Assembly: GCA_044238735.1 (NCBI GenBank)
Contig: JBIICS010000090.1
Span: forward strand, 1-11,668
Origin: JBIICS01 sp044238735
GTDB taxonomy: Bacteria > Bacteroidota > Bacteroidia > UBA4408
Direction of reading: 5' to 3'
DNA length: 11,668 nucleotides
Part shown: positions 1 through 5,454 of the stretch, in pieces
How the letters are laid out: each line of letters begins with the position of its first letter
Position numbering within the stretch: the first letter of the stretch is position 1
Made by a program: the position numbers and the translations under genes
Notes under the pieces: model-generated
What the model was told of the DNA's origin: nothing
What the model saw: only the letters and a program-made list of their open reading frames with translations
Database searches by the model: none

Positions 1-274
1 GACGGAGTGCGTTGATCAATTAGACATGTACTATATTTAACCCCACTTCGTCATCCCGGGCTTGACCCGGGATCTATACTATTAAGTTCTCAAATTAAAT
101 AAAGAACCTAAATAGATTGCGGCTCGGTGGCCGCAATGACGGAGTGCGTTGATCAATTAGACATGTACTATATTTAACCCCACTTCGTCATCCCGGGCTT
201 GACCCGGGATCTATACTATTAAGTTCTCAAATTAAATAAAGAACCTAAATAGATTGCGGCTCGGAGGCCGCAAT
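1..274. repeat. 137-bp tandem direct repeat, two units
   Basis: Units 1-137 and 138-274 are the same length and differ at one base (t128 versus a265). A third start (gacgg-type, read as aacgggg) begins at 275 and then diverges. The repeat includes both the hairpin-rich core and a 34-bp spacer (147-180), so it is a tandem duplication of core plus spacer and not two independent insertions. The first unit starts at the window edge, so the array may continue to the left. No coding potential is visible in it. Confidence 0.95.
44..146. repeat. 103-bp palindromic intergenic element, copy 1
   Basis: The ends are imperfect terminal inverted repeats: cacttcgtcat (44-54) against atgacggagtg (136-146), matching at 10 of 11 positions. 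Inside are a left hairpin at 53-73 (8-bp stem, atcccggg/cccgggat), a right hairpin at 116-137 (8-bp stem, attgcggc/gccgcaat) and a small central stem (gttct 86-90 with agaac 103-107). Together they would give a cloverleaf-like fold in single-stranded DNA or RNA. No transposase is present. It resembles short non-autonomous palindromic or REP/MITE-type elements; the family is not identified. Confidence 0.75.
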
Positions 275-283
275 AACGGGGTG
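181..283. repeat. 103-bp palindromic intergenic element, copy 2
   Basis: This is the second copy of the element at 44-146, with the same internal hairpins (190-210 and 253-274). The right hairpin loop differs by one base (tcggag instead of tcggtg). The right terminal repeat has decayed to ataacggggtg (273-283), which weakens pairing with the left end at 181-191. The sequence after it (284-364) is unique AT-rich DNA leading into the next gene. Confidence 0.7.
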
Positions 284-364
284 ATGAAAACTATAAACCC
301 AAAACTATAAACTAACCCCTAAACAATTTTTTAGTAAATTAGATTAGCACAAATTCAATTACCT

Positions 365-769
365 ATGATACGTATTGCACTCATCCAATCAATTCTTTTT
401 ATATCAATAACTACTATGGCACAAAGCCTTTATATAAAAGGGTCTCGTAAAGGAGAAATCGAAAAAGACGGTGATATTTACATTAACGGCTCTCGAAAAG
501 GGCAAATAGAATCGGATGGCGATGTATATGTTAACGGAAGTAGGGTAGGTAAAATTGAAAGTGATGGAGATGTTTATAAGAATGGTTCCCGTGTGGGTCA
601 AATAGAATCGGATGGAGATGTGTATAAAAATGGAACCCGAATTGGAAAGGTTGAAACCGATGGTGATATCTATTTTAAAGGCTCTCGAATTGGAGAGTGT
701 AAAAACGTAGATGCTAAGTGGGTGGGCTCGGTGGTTTTTTTCTTTTTTATAGAAGATTTAGCTTATTAG
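365..769 (+). CDS. Small secreted repeat protein, beta-flower-like
   Basis: This 134-residue protein has a signal peptide (residues 1-19, hydrophobic core then T-T-M-A before Q20). Residues 26-105 are five tandem 16-residue units of the pattern G-S/T-R-x-G-x-I/V-E-x-D-G-D-I/V-Y-x-N/K, flanked by a half unit before (S-L-Y-I-K) and a decayed one after (106-116). The alternating short strands and Asp-Gly turns suggest five beta-hairpins closing in a ring, as in the proteins called 5-fold beta-flower; that name is from memory of the pattern, not from a search. The C-terminus ends in a hydrophobic run (S-V-V-F-F-F-F-I, 122-129) followed by E-D-L-A-Y. The start is the only Met giving a signal peptide. 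No Shine-Dalgarno or clear promoter is seen upstream. Function unknown; probably periplasmic or exported. It converges on the MFS gene. Confidence 0.85.
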   Translation: MIRIALIQSILFISITTMAQSLYIKGSRKGEIEKDGDIYINGSRKGQIESDGDVYVNGSRVGKIESDGDVYKNGSRVGQIESDGDVYKNGTRIGKVETDGDIYFKGSRIGECKNVDAKWVGSVVFFFFIEDLAY

Positions 770-845
770 TTTCTTGAATTCAACTTCACTAATGCTTAAT
801 TAATAGTATCTAAAATAGTTTCTTTATTTCTTTTTTATATTGTCA

Positions 846-2060
846 TTATTTATTCAGTTTTTTAAGTGTGATAGAAGTGAGTATCAAACTTATTATTACC
901 AAAATGGCGCTCGTTAAAAAAGGTGCTCCCGGAAAGTAATTTATTGAAACATCTTTTGTAAATAAAGCGAATATATTAGTCATTAATAACGGTCCAATGA
1001 TAGACGTTATACTCATCAAACTAGTTATAGATCCTTGTAATTCGCCTTGTTCATTGTTAGGCACTTGGTTCGAGATAATCCCCTGCATGGCTGGCCCTGA
1101 TATTCCACCTAACGAAAAAGGAATCATAAAAGCAAACATCATCCAGCCTTCACTTGCTAAACTAAATAATAAATAGCCAATAATAGACATCACTAATCCG
1201 GTGTATAATGCATTAACCTGTCCAAGCTTTGGTATAATCAAACGAATTAATCCGCCCTGCACAATTGCAATCATTAAACCAACAAAACCTAACGAGTAAC
1301 CAACTTGTGTTTCGTTCCATTTAAATTTTTCTATTGTAAAATAGGTCCAGGTGCTTTGTGGTGCATGTCCTGCAGTAAATACGAATGTCATCGCTACTAT
1401 TAAACCTAATACAGCAGGATATTTTTTTAAATGTTTAAGAGAACCAATGGGATTCGCTTTTTTCCAATCAAAAGATCGTCTGTTTTCAATGCTTAGTGAT
1501 TCTGGTAAAATAAAAAAACCATAAATAAAGTTCAAAAACGATAAACCTGCGGCTATCAGAAAGGGTAGGCGAGAACCGAAAGAACTTACTAATCCTCCCA
1601 ATACCGGACCAATAATAAATCCTAAACCAAATGCTGCGCCAACTAAGCCAAAATTTTGTGCTCTTTTTTCTGGTGAACTAACATCTGAAATAAATGCATT
1701 TGCAGTAGTAAAACTAGCACCGCATATTCCCGCTAATAATCTCCCAATAAAAAGCCAGGTAATACTGGGCGCTAAGCAAAGGAAAATATAATCTAATCCT
1801 AGACCAAGCATAGATAATAACAGAACAGGTCTTCTGCCATACTTATCGCTTAGGTTACCTAAGATAGGGGCAAAAAAGAATTGCATAAAGGCATATGCAA
1901 ATGTTAGCCATCCGCCATAAACAGATGCATCACTTATATTTCCACCGGTTAGTTCTTTTATTAAAGCAGGCATTACGGGGATTATAATACCCAATCCAAT
2001 ACAATCAATAAGTAGAGTAATAAAAATAAAGGCAAGTGATTTAGTGTGGTTTGATTTCAT
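846..2060 (-). CDS. TetA-like MFS drug exporter (TCR/Tet family)
   Basis: This 404-residue inner-membrane protein has the length and hydrophobic pattern of a 12-helix major facilitator. TM1 has the TCR/Tet-type stretch L-I-D-C-I-G-L-G-I-I-I-P-V-M-P (17-31). Motif A is G-N-L-S-D-K-Y-G-R-R-P (68-78) in the loop between TM2 and TM3. The drug/H+ antiporter motif C is G-L-G-F-I-I-G-P-V-L-G-G (145-156) in TM5, preceded by P-E-K-R-A-Q-N-F-G, as in TetA proteins. The likely role is proton-driven efflux of a small hydrophobic compound; the substrate cannot be read from sequence, and tetracycline resistance should not be assumed because many chromosomal relatives do not confer it. The start at 2060 gives a normal TetA-like N-terminus. 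It lies just after the terminator of the ribosomal protein operon, and I see no good promoter of its own. Confidence 0.88.
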   Translation of the reverse strand: MKSNHTKSLAFIFITLLIDCIGLGIIIPVMPALIKELTGGNISDASVYGGWLTFAYAFMQFFFAPILGNLSDKYGRRPVLLLSMLGLGLDYIFLCLAPSITWLFIGRLLAGICGASFTTANAFISDVSSPEKRAQNFGLVGAAFGLGFIIGPVLGGLVSSFGSRLPFLIAAGLSFLNFIYGFFILPESLSIENRRSFDWKKANPIGSLKHLKKYPAVLGLIVAMTFVFTAGHAPQSTWTYFTIEKFKWNETQVGYSLGFVGLMIAIVQGGLIRLIIPKLGQVNALYTGLVMSIIGYLLFSLASEGWMMFAFMIPFSLGGISGPAMQGIISNQVPNNEQGELQGSITSLMSITSIIGPLLMTNIFALFTKDVSINYFPGAPFLTSAILVIISLILTSITLKKLNK

Positions 2061-2070
2061 TCAATTTTTT

Positions 2071-2102
2071 TAAAATAAAAAGCCCGGATAAAACCGGGCT
2101 TT
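2071..2102 (-). terminator. Rho-independent terminator after rplI
   Basis: Read on the minus strand, a 9-bp perfect stem AAAGCCCGG / CCGGGCTTT (2102-2079) closes a 6-base loop and runs straight into a T-rich tail (TTATTTT). It sits 22 bp after the rplI stop codon and before the MFS start, so it should end the rpsF-rpsR-rplI transcript and insulate, at least partly, the MFS gene. Confidence 0.88.
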
Positions 2103-2124
2103 ATAAAGGGAATAGTGCTTAAAA

Positions 2125-2571
2125 TTACTCAGCTACAACTTCAAATTTAACTTCAACTATTACTTCGCGATGTAACTTAACTTTCGCAGTATAAGTGCCA
2201 AGTTGTTTAACGTTATCACCATCGAACGTAACGTTCTTTCTGTCTACATCATAACCTAATTTCTTAATTGCATCCGCAATTTGTAAAGAAGTAACCGAAC
2301 CAAAAATCTTTCCATTTTCACCCGCTTTAGCCCCAACTTTTACTAGCATTCCATTAAGAGCGGTAGCATTCTTTTCTGCTTGCTCTTTTAATTTTGCTTC
2401 TTTGTGCGCACGTTGACGCATGTTTTCAGCGTGAACTTTTTTTGCTGATTCATTGGCCACTAATGCCATACCTCTTGGAATAAGATAGTTTAAAGCATAA
2501 CCATTTCTTACTTTAACAATTTGATCCTTATCTCCTAGGTTTTTAACGTCTTGTTTTAATATAATTTCCAT
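2125..2571 (-). CDS. rplI: 50S ribosomal protein L9 (bL9)
   Basis: The 148-residue protein has the usual length of bL9. The N-terminal RNA-binding domain is unmistakable: M-E-I-I-L-K-Q-D-V-K-N-L-G-D-K-D (1-16) and the signature G-Y-A-L-N-Y-L-I-P-R-G-M-A (24-36). A long charged connecting helix follows (about 41-75), then the C-terminal domain with K-I-F-G-S-V-T (88-94). It binds 23S rRNA near the L1 stalk. It is third in the operon, 31 bp after rpsR, and is followed by a strong terminator. No Shine-Dalgarno precedes the ATG, in line with the other genes here. Confidence 0.97.
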   Translation of the reverse strand: MEIILKQDVKNLGDKDQIVKVRNGYALNYLIPRGMALVANESAKKVHAENMRQRAHKEAKLKEQAEKNATALNGMLVKVGAKAGENGKIFGSVTSLQIADAIKKLGYDVDRKNVTFDGDNVKQLGTYTAKVKLHREVIVEVKFEVVAE

Positions 2572-2602
2572 TTTAAATCTTTTTTACTGGTTAAACCCCT
2601 AA

Positions 2603-2863
2603 TTATTTTAATAAATCAGCTACGTATGGCATTAACGCTAAATGGCGCGATCTTTTAACCGCTTGAGAAACTTTGCGTTGAAACTTTAAAGAAGTTCCTG
2701 TTAAGCGACGTGGTAATAATTTACCTTGCTCATTTACAAATTTCAATAGGAAATTCGGGTCTTTATAATCAATATATTTAATACCGCTCTTTTTGAAACG
2801 GCAGTATTTTTTCTTAGTAACCTCTACAGTAGGAGGGTTTAAATATCTTATTTCTGATGACAT
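2603..2863 (-). CDS. rpsR: 30S ribosomal protein S18 (bS18)
   Basis: This 86-residue basic protein matches bS18 throughout: K-K-Y-C-R-F-K-K-S-G (18-27), I-D-Y-K-D-P-N-F-L (31-39), and the conserved core I-like segment L-P-R-R-L-T-G-T-S-L-K-F-Q-R-K-V (49-64) followed by A-V-K-R-S-R-H-L-A-L-M-P-Y. It forms a heterodimer with bS6 on the platform of the small subunit, which fits its position 13 bp after rpsF. The single Cys21 is where many bS18 proteins carry one of several zinc-type cysteines; the others are absent. The start at 2863 has no Shine-Dalgarno. Confidence 0.97.
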   Translation of the reverse strand: MSSEIRYLNPPTVEVTKKKYCRFKKSGIKYIDYKDPNFLLKFVNEQGKLLPRRLTGTSLKFQRKVSQAVKRSRHLALMPYVADLLK

Positions 2864-2876
2864 GTTTAAATAATTA

Positions 2877-3230
2877 TTAAGCGTTAGCTAATTGTTTTTT
2901 GGCCATTTTACCTGCTCTCTTTTTATCATTGTAAGCAATTGCATGCTTATCTAATGATACAGTTAAGAATCGCATAATACGCTCATCGCGTTTAAATGCT
3001 ACTTCAAGTTCGTTTATTAACGAACCGTCAGATTTAAATTCAAGTAAAAAGTAAAATCCAGAAGATTTTTTTTGAATGGGATACGCCAGTTTGCGTAAGC
3101 CCCAATTCTCTTCGTGTACTAATTCCCCTCCGGCTTTCTTAATAAGTTCTTTAAACTTTCCTGCCGCTTCCTTTGCCTGATCTTCAGACAAAACGGGAGT
3201 CAAAATGAAAACGGTCTCGTATTGTTTCAT
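2877..3230 (-). CDS. rpsF: 30S ribosomal protein S6 (bS6)
   Basis: The 117-residue protein is a normal-length bS6: M-K-Q-Y-E-T-V-F-I-L-T-P-V-L-S (1-15), the W-G-L-R-K-L-A-Y-P-I segment (43-52), the Y-F-L-L-E-F strand (60-65), and E-V-A-F-K-R-D-E-R-I-M-R-F (76-88). The basic tail (about 102-117) is typical. It partners bS18, encoded immediately downstream, and heads the rpsF-rpsR-rplI operon. There is no ssb or priB gene between rpsF and rpsR, unlike many other bacteria. A Bacteroidota-type promoter lies in the 62-bp gap behind the S24 regulator, so it can be transcribed independently of that gene. Confidence 0.97.
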   Translation of the reverse strand: MKQYETVFILTPVLSEDQAKEAAGKFKELIKKAGGELVHEENWGLRKLAYPIQKKSSGFYFLLEFKSDGSLINELEVAFKRDERIMRFLTVSLDKHAIAYNDKKRAGKMAKKQLANA

Positions 3231-3254
3231 GATTAATTAAATTAAATTGGACCG

Positions 3255-3285
3255 CGAAGTTACAAAATTTCTGGTTTTTAACAAA
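3255..3285 (-). promoter_or_regulatory. Promoter of the rpsF operon
   Basis: On the minus strand, TTTG (3285-3282) is followed by exactly 19 bases and then TAACTTCG (3262-3255). This is one mismatch from the Bacteroidota -33/-7 consensus TTTG-N19-TAnnTTTG. Transcription would start near 3250, giving a leader of about 20 nt, too short to hold the S6:S18-binding leader RNA known from other phyla. Confidence 0.6.
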
Positions 3286-3292
3286 TTATTGT

Positions 3293-4093
3293 TTAATTCT
3301 TTGTTCTTCTGAAACTATCCATGTCATTTTTAAGTTGCATAACCGTAGAAACTAAGGCCTCCATGGTCATACCTTCTGTAGGTAATTCGCCACTGATATA
3401 GTTTACAAACTTCCAAACTTCTTTAATATCTTTAATTTCAATCTCATACGGGTGGTAAATTGGATTTAATGATTTTAGTAACAACGAACGATTTTTCTTA
3501 ATGTGATTAAAAGCCACCTTAAATACTAACCCATCGTTTTCTGTTAACACAACATAAGCATTGCCATCTTTTATATCGTACCAATTGTCAACATACTCGC
3601 AAATCACATAAGATTTATCGGGTATCGGCAACATACTGTCGCCCTCTATCTGAAATGTCCTGTATTTTCGTTCCCTGGATAAAAAGGGTAGCTGAAATGT
3701 AGGTAAACCCGAGATAAACTGAGGGTCATTATACCCTGCCGTATAGCCTGCCTTGGCTTTTAATGGCACTAATTCCACATTTTCGCGGTCGTTGTTGTTT
3801 ACAGTAGTGGCTAAAACCCTTAATTTAGTGCCCTTTATAAAAGTATCATATCCGCCTTCTATCTCTTTTAATTGAATCTCGGATAGGCTTCCTAAATCAA
3901 CTCGTAAGACAGTATCTAAACTGATTTTATAATAATCGGATATCTTAAGTAAAGTTTCAATAGTGGGCTCTGCAATGCCGTTCTCGTAGCTATTGATGCT
4001 TACTCTTTTAGTACCCATTTCTAACGCAGCTTCCTCTTGGGTCTTACCCTTACGCTTGCGTAATAGTTTTAAGTTTCCTGATAAAAAAGACAT
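3293..4093 (-). CDS. Cro/C1-type HTH regulator with S24 LexA-like peptidase domain
   Basis: The 266-residue protein starts at M-S-F-L-S-G-N-L-K-L-L-R-K-R-K-G. An in-frame extension to 4135 is rejected because the promoter lies inside it. The N-terminus (about 5-60) is a Cro/C1 helix-turn-helix: K-T-Q-E-E-A-A (17-23), R-V-S-I-N-S-Y-E-N-G (30-39), then L-L-K-I-S-D-Y-Y. The C-terminal half is an S24 domain with the nucleophile Ser153 (E-G-D-S-M) and general base Lys192 (V-F-K-V-A-F). Two Ala-Gly pairs (115-116 and 119-120, in K-A-G-Y-T-A-G-Y) are candidate self-cleavage sites. A short helix (243-262) closes the protein. It resembles phage-type or SOS-like repressors, but no phage genes are nearby; it sits between the ribosomal protein operon and divergent hemH. 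Target genes unknown; autoregulation and control of hemH are inferences. Confidence 0.88.
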   Translation of the reverse strand: MSFLSGNLKLLRKRKGKTQEEAALEMGTKRVSINSYENGIAEPTIETLLKISDYYKISLDTVLRVDLGSLSEIQLKEIEGGYDTFIKGTKLRVLATTVNNNDRENVELVPLKAKAGYTAGYNDPQFISGLPTFQLPFLSRERKYRTFQIEGDSMLPIPDKSYVICEYVDNWYDIKDGNAYVVLTENDGLVFKVAFNHIKKNRSLLLKSLNPIYHPYEIEIKDIKEVWKFVNYISGELPTEGMTMEALVSTVMQLKNDMDSFRRTKN

Positions 4094-4115
4094 GATTGTT
4101 TTTTTTGGTTCGATA

Positions 4116-4147
4116 CAAATGTAAAATAAAATCATTTAATTATCAAA
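4116..4147 (-). promoter_or_regulatory. Promoter of the S24 regulator
   Basis: On the minus strand TTTG (4147-4144), 20 bases, then TACATTTG (4123-4116), a perfect match to TAnnTTTG. The transcript would start near 4110, leaving about 17 nt before the ATG at 4093. This decides the start codon: the upstream in-frame ATG at 4135 would lie ahead of the transcript start. An AATTATCA direct repeat (4138-4145 and 4161-4168, 23 bp apart) overlaps and flanks the -33 element. Confidence 0.75.
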
Positions 4148-4203
4148 AATAAGATTAATTAATTATCATTTGCCTTTTGTATTCGATTACTTCAATACCA
4201 AAG

Positions 4204-4225
4204 TTTAAACTAATTGTTGTTTAAA
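4204..4225. promoter_or_regulatory. Inverted repeat, candidate operator over the hemH -33 element
   Basis: A perfect 7-bp inverted repeat TTTAAAC (4204-4210), 8-base spacer, GTTTAAA (4219-4225). The 22-bp symmetric layout suits a dimeric HTH repressor and it covers the hemH -33 TTG (4217-4219). The nearest candidate binder is the divergent S24 regulator. The AT-rich background makes a chance palindrome possible. Confidence 0.4.
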
Positions 4226-4246
4226 GTGTTAGTATGATTATTTTTG
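4217..4246 (+). promoter_or_regulatory. Promoter of hemH
   Basis: TTG (4217-4219), 19 bases, then TATTTTTG (4239-4246), a full match to the Bacteroidota -7 consensus TAnnTTTG. The box ends only 4 bases before the hemH ATG, so the expected transcript start coincides with the start codon. Confidence 0.7.
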
Positions 4247-4250
4247 AGCC

Positions 4251-5276
4251 ATGAATAAATTAAAGACCGGTATTTTACTGATTAATCTGGGTACGCCCGA
4301 CAGCTATGCAACTCGCGATGTAAGAGTTTATCTCAAAGAATTTTTAAACGACCCACGCGTAATTGATATTCATCCAATTGCCAGATTATTGCTGGTTAAT
4401 TTAATTATAATCCCATTCAGGGCCCCCAAGTCGGCTAAACTTTACAAGGAAATATGGACTAGTGATGGATCTCCACTTTTATTTCATACTCAAAACCTTA
4501 AAAATAAATTGCAAGAAAAAGTGACCGAAAATTATGTGGTGGATATGGGAATGCGATATGGAAATCCATCGATTATCCAGGCAATGGACAGGCTTAAAAA
4601 ACAAAATTTAAAGAAACTTATCGTAATCCCTCTTTATCCTCAGTATGCTTCTTCTTCTAACGGTTCCAGTATGGAAGTCGTTTATAGTCATATTAAATCA
4701 TGGCTTACGATGCCGGATGTTGAAGTTGTAAATTCTTTTTATAACCATCCTGCATTTATAGCGTGTTGGAAAAAAATTGGATCAAGATATAATCATGAAA
4801 ATTACGATCATGTTTTGTTTAGTTATCACGGCTTGCCGGAGCGCCACTTAAAAAAAGGAGATGAGTGTAATCATTGTCTAAAAACTGTAGATTGTTGTGC
4901 GGTTTTAAGTGAAAAAAATCATCAGTGCTATCGTGCCTCCTGTTTCGAAACAACGCGATTAATTGCTAATGCTTTAAACATCCCTAACGAAAAGCATTCA
5001 GTTTCATTCCAATCGCGTTTAGGTAGGGACCCCTGGATAAAACCGTATTCTGATTTTGTTATTGAGGAAAAGGCTAAAGAAGGTTTTAAAAAACTACTGA
5101 TTTTTTCTCCTGCTTTTGTAGCCGATTGTCTGGAAACGATTCATGAAATTGGTGTAGAGTACGATGAACTATTTAAAGAACATGGAGGCGAAAAAGTGCA
5201 ATTGGTAGAAAGTTTAAACTCAGAAGATTTTTGGGTAGACGCTTTAACTGAAATTCTGAATATTAAGAAATCTTAA
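4251..5276 (+). CDS. hemH: Ferrochelatase
   Basis: This enzyme inserts ferrous iron into a porphyrin, the last or near-last step of heme synthesis. The 341 residues fit the family. Visible marks are the N-terminal G-I-L-L-I-N-L-G-T-P-D (7-17), E-I-W-T-S-D-G-S-P-L (67-76), P-L-Y-P-Q-Y-A-S-S-S (127-136), the catalytic His193 in S-Y-H-G-L-P-E-R-H, F-Q-S-R-L-G-R-D-P-W (253-262), and Glu295 in F-V-A-D-C-L-E-T-I-H-E-I-G. Between His193 and the next helix lies a cysteine-rich segment with Cys206, 209, 215, 216, 226 and 231, a possible [2Fe-2S] site as described in some bacterial ferrochelatases. No signal peptide; cytosolic or membrane-associated. The start is fixed by the conserved N-terminus and lack of another Met. 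No other heme genes are present; it is divergent from the S24 regulator. Whether it uses protoporphyrin or coproporphyrin is not decidable here. Confidence 0.96.
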   Translation: MNKLKTGILLINLGTPDSYATRDVRVYLKEFLNDPRVIDIHPIARLLLVNLIIIPFRAPKSAKLYKEIWTSDGSPLLFHTQNLKNKLQEKVTENYVVDMGMRYGNPSIIQAMDRLKKQNLKKLIVIPLYPQYASSSNGSSMEVVYSHIKSWLTMPDVEVVNSFYNHPAFIACWKKIGSRYNHENYDHVLFSYHGLPERHLKKGDECNHCLKTVDCCAVLSEKNHQCYRASCFETTRLIANALNIPNEKHSVSFQSRLGRDPWIKPYSDFVIEEKAKEGFKKLLIFSPAFVADCLETIHEIGVEYDELFKEHGGEKVQLVESLNSEDFWVDALTEILNIKKS

Positions 5277-5347
5277 TTTAGTAGTTAGTTGCTAGTAACT
5301 AGTTCATCATTATTAAAAGAATACTTAATAATCTATTATTTACTCCT

Positions 5348-5445
5348 AACTACCAACTACCAACTACCAACTACCAACTACCAACTACCAACTATCAACT
5401 ATCAACTATCAACTATCAACTATCAACTATCAACTATCAACTATC
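5348..5445. repeat. Heptamer tandem array, 14 perfect units
   Basis: Six perfect copies of AACTACC (5348-5389) are followed without a break by eight perfect copies of AACTATC (5390-5445), and a final partial unit AACTACT at 5446. The switch from C to T at position 6 of the unit happens once, at 5390. Degenerate copies in the opposite orientation (AGTAGTTAGTTG type) lie at 5280-5305. The array fills the gap between the convergent hemH and lipoprotein genes, ending 9 bp from the lipoprotein stop codon. The rest of the gap (5306-5347) is plain AT-rich DNA; no GC-rich terminator is visible. Confidence 0.97.
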
Positions 5446-5454
5446 AACTACTAC

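Noticed and set aside
335..347. Promoter for the repeat protein (TAAATTAG / TAGATTAG)
   Set aside because: Each differs from TAnnTTTG and neither has a TTG or TTTG at the expected -33 distance.
846..2060. Acquired tetracycline resistance gene
   Set aside because: The protein is of the TetA-like family, but base composition matches the surroundings, there is no mobile element beside it, and many chromosomal relatives have other substrates.
3231..3262. S6:S18-binding autoregulatory leader RNA before rpsF (a CCG-containing stretch is present)
   Set aside because: The promoter found at 3255-3285 leaves only about 20 nt of leader, and I see no stem enclosing the CCG bases.
4094..4135. Upstream in-frame ATG extending the S24 regulator by 14 residues
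   Set aside because: The -7 box TACATTTG lies inside this extension, and the added residues are unlike HTH protein N-termini; the start at 4093 matches the family.
5348..5445. CRISPR array
   Set aside because: The units are 7 bp and directly adjacent with no spacers; it is a simple tandem repeat.
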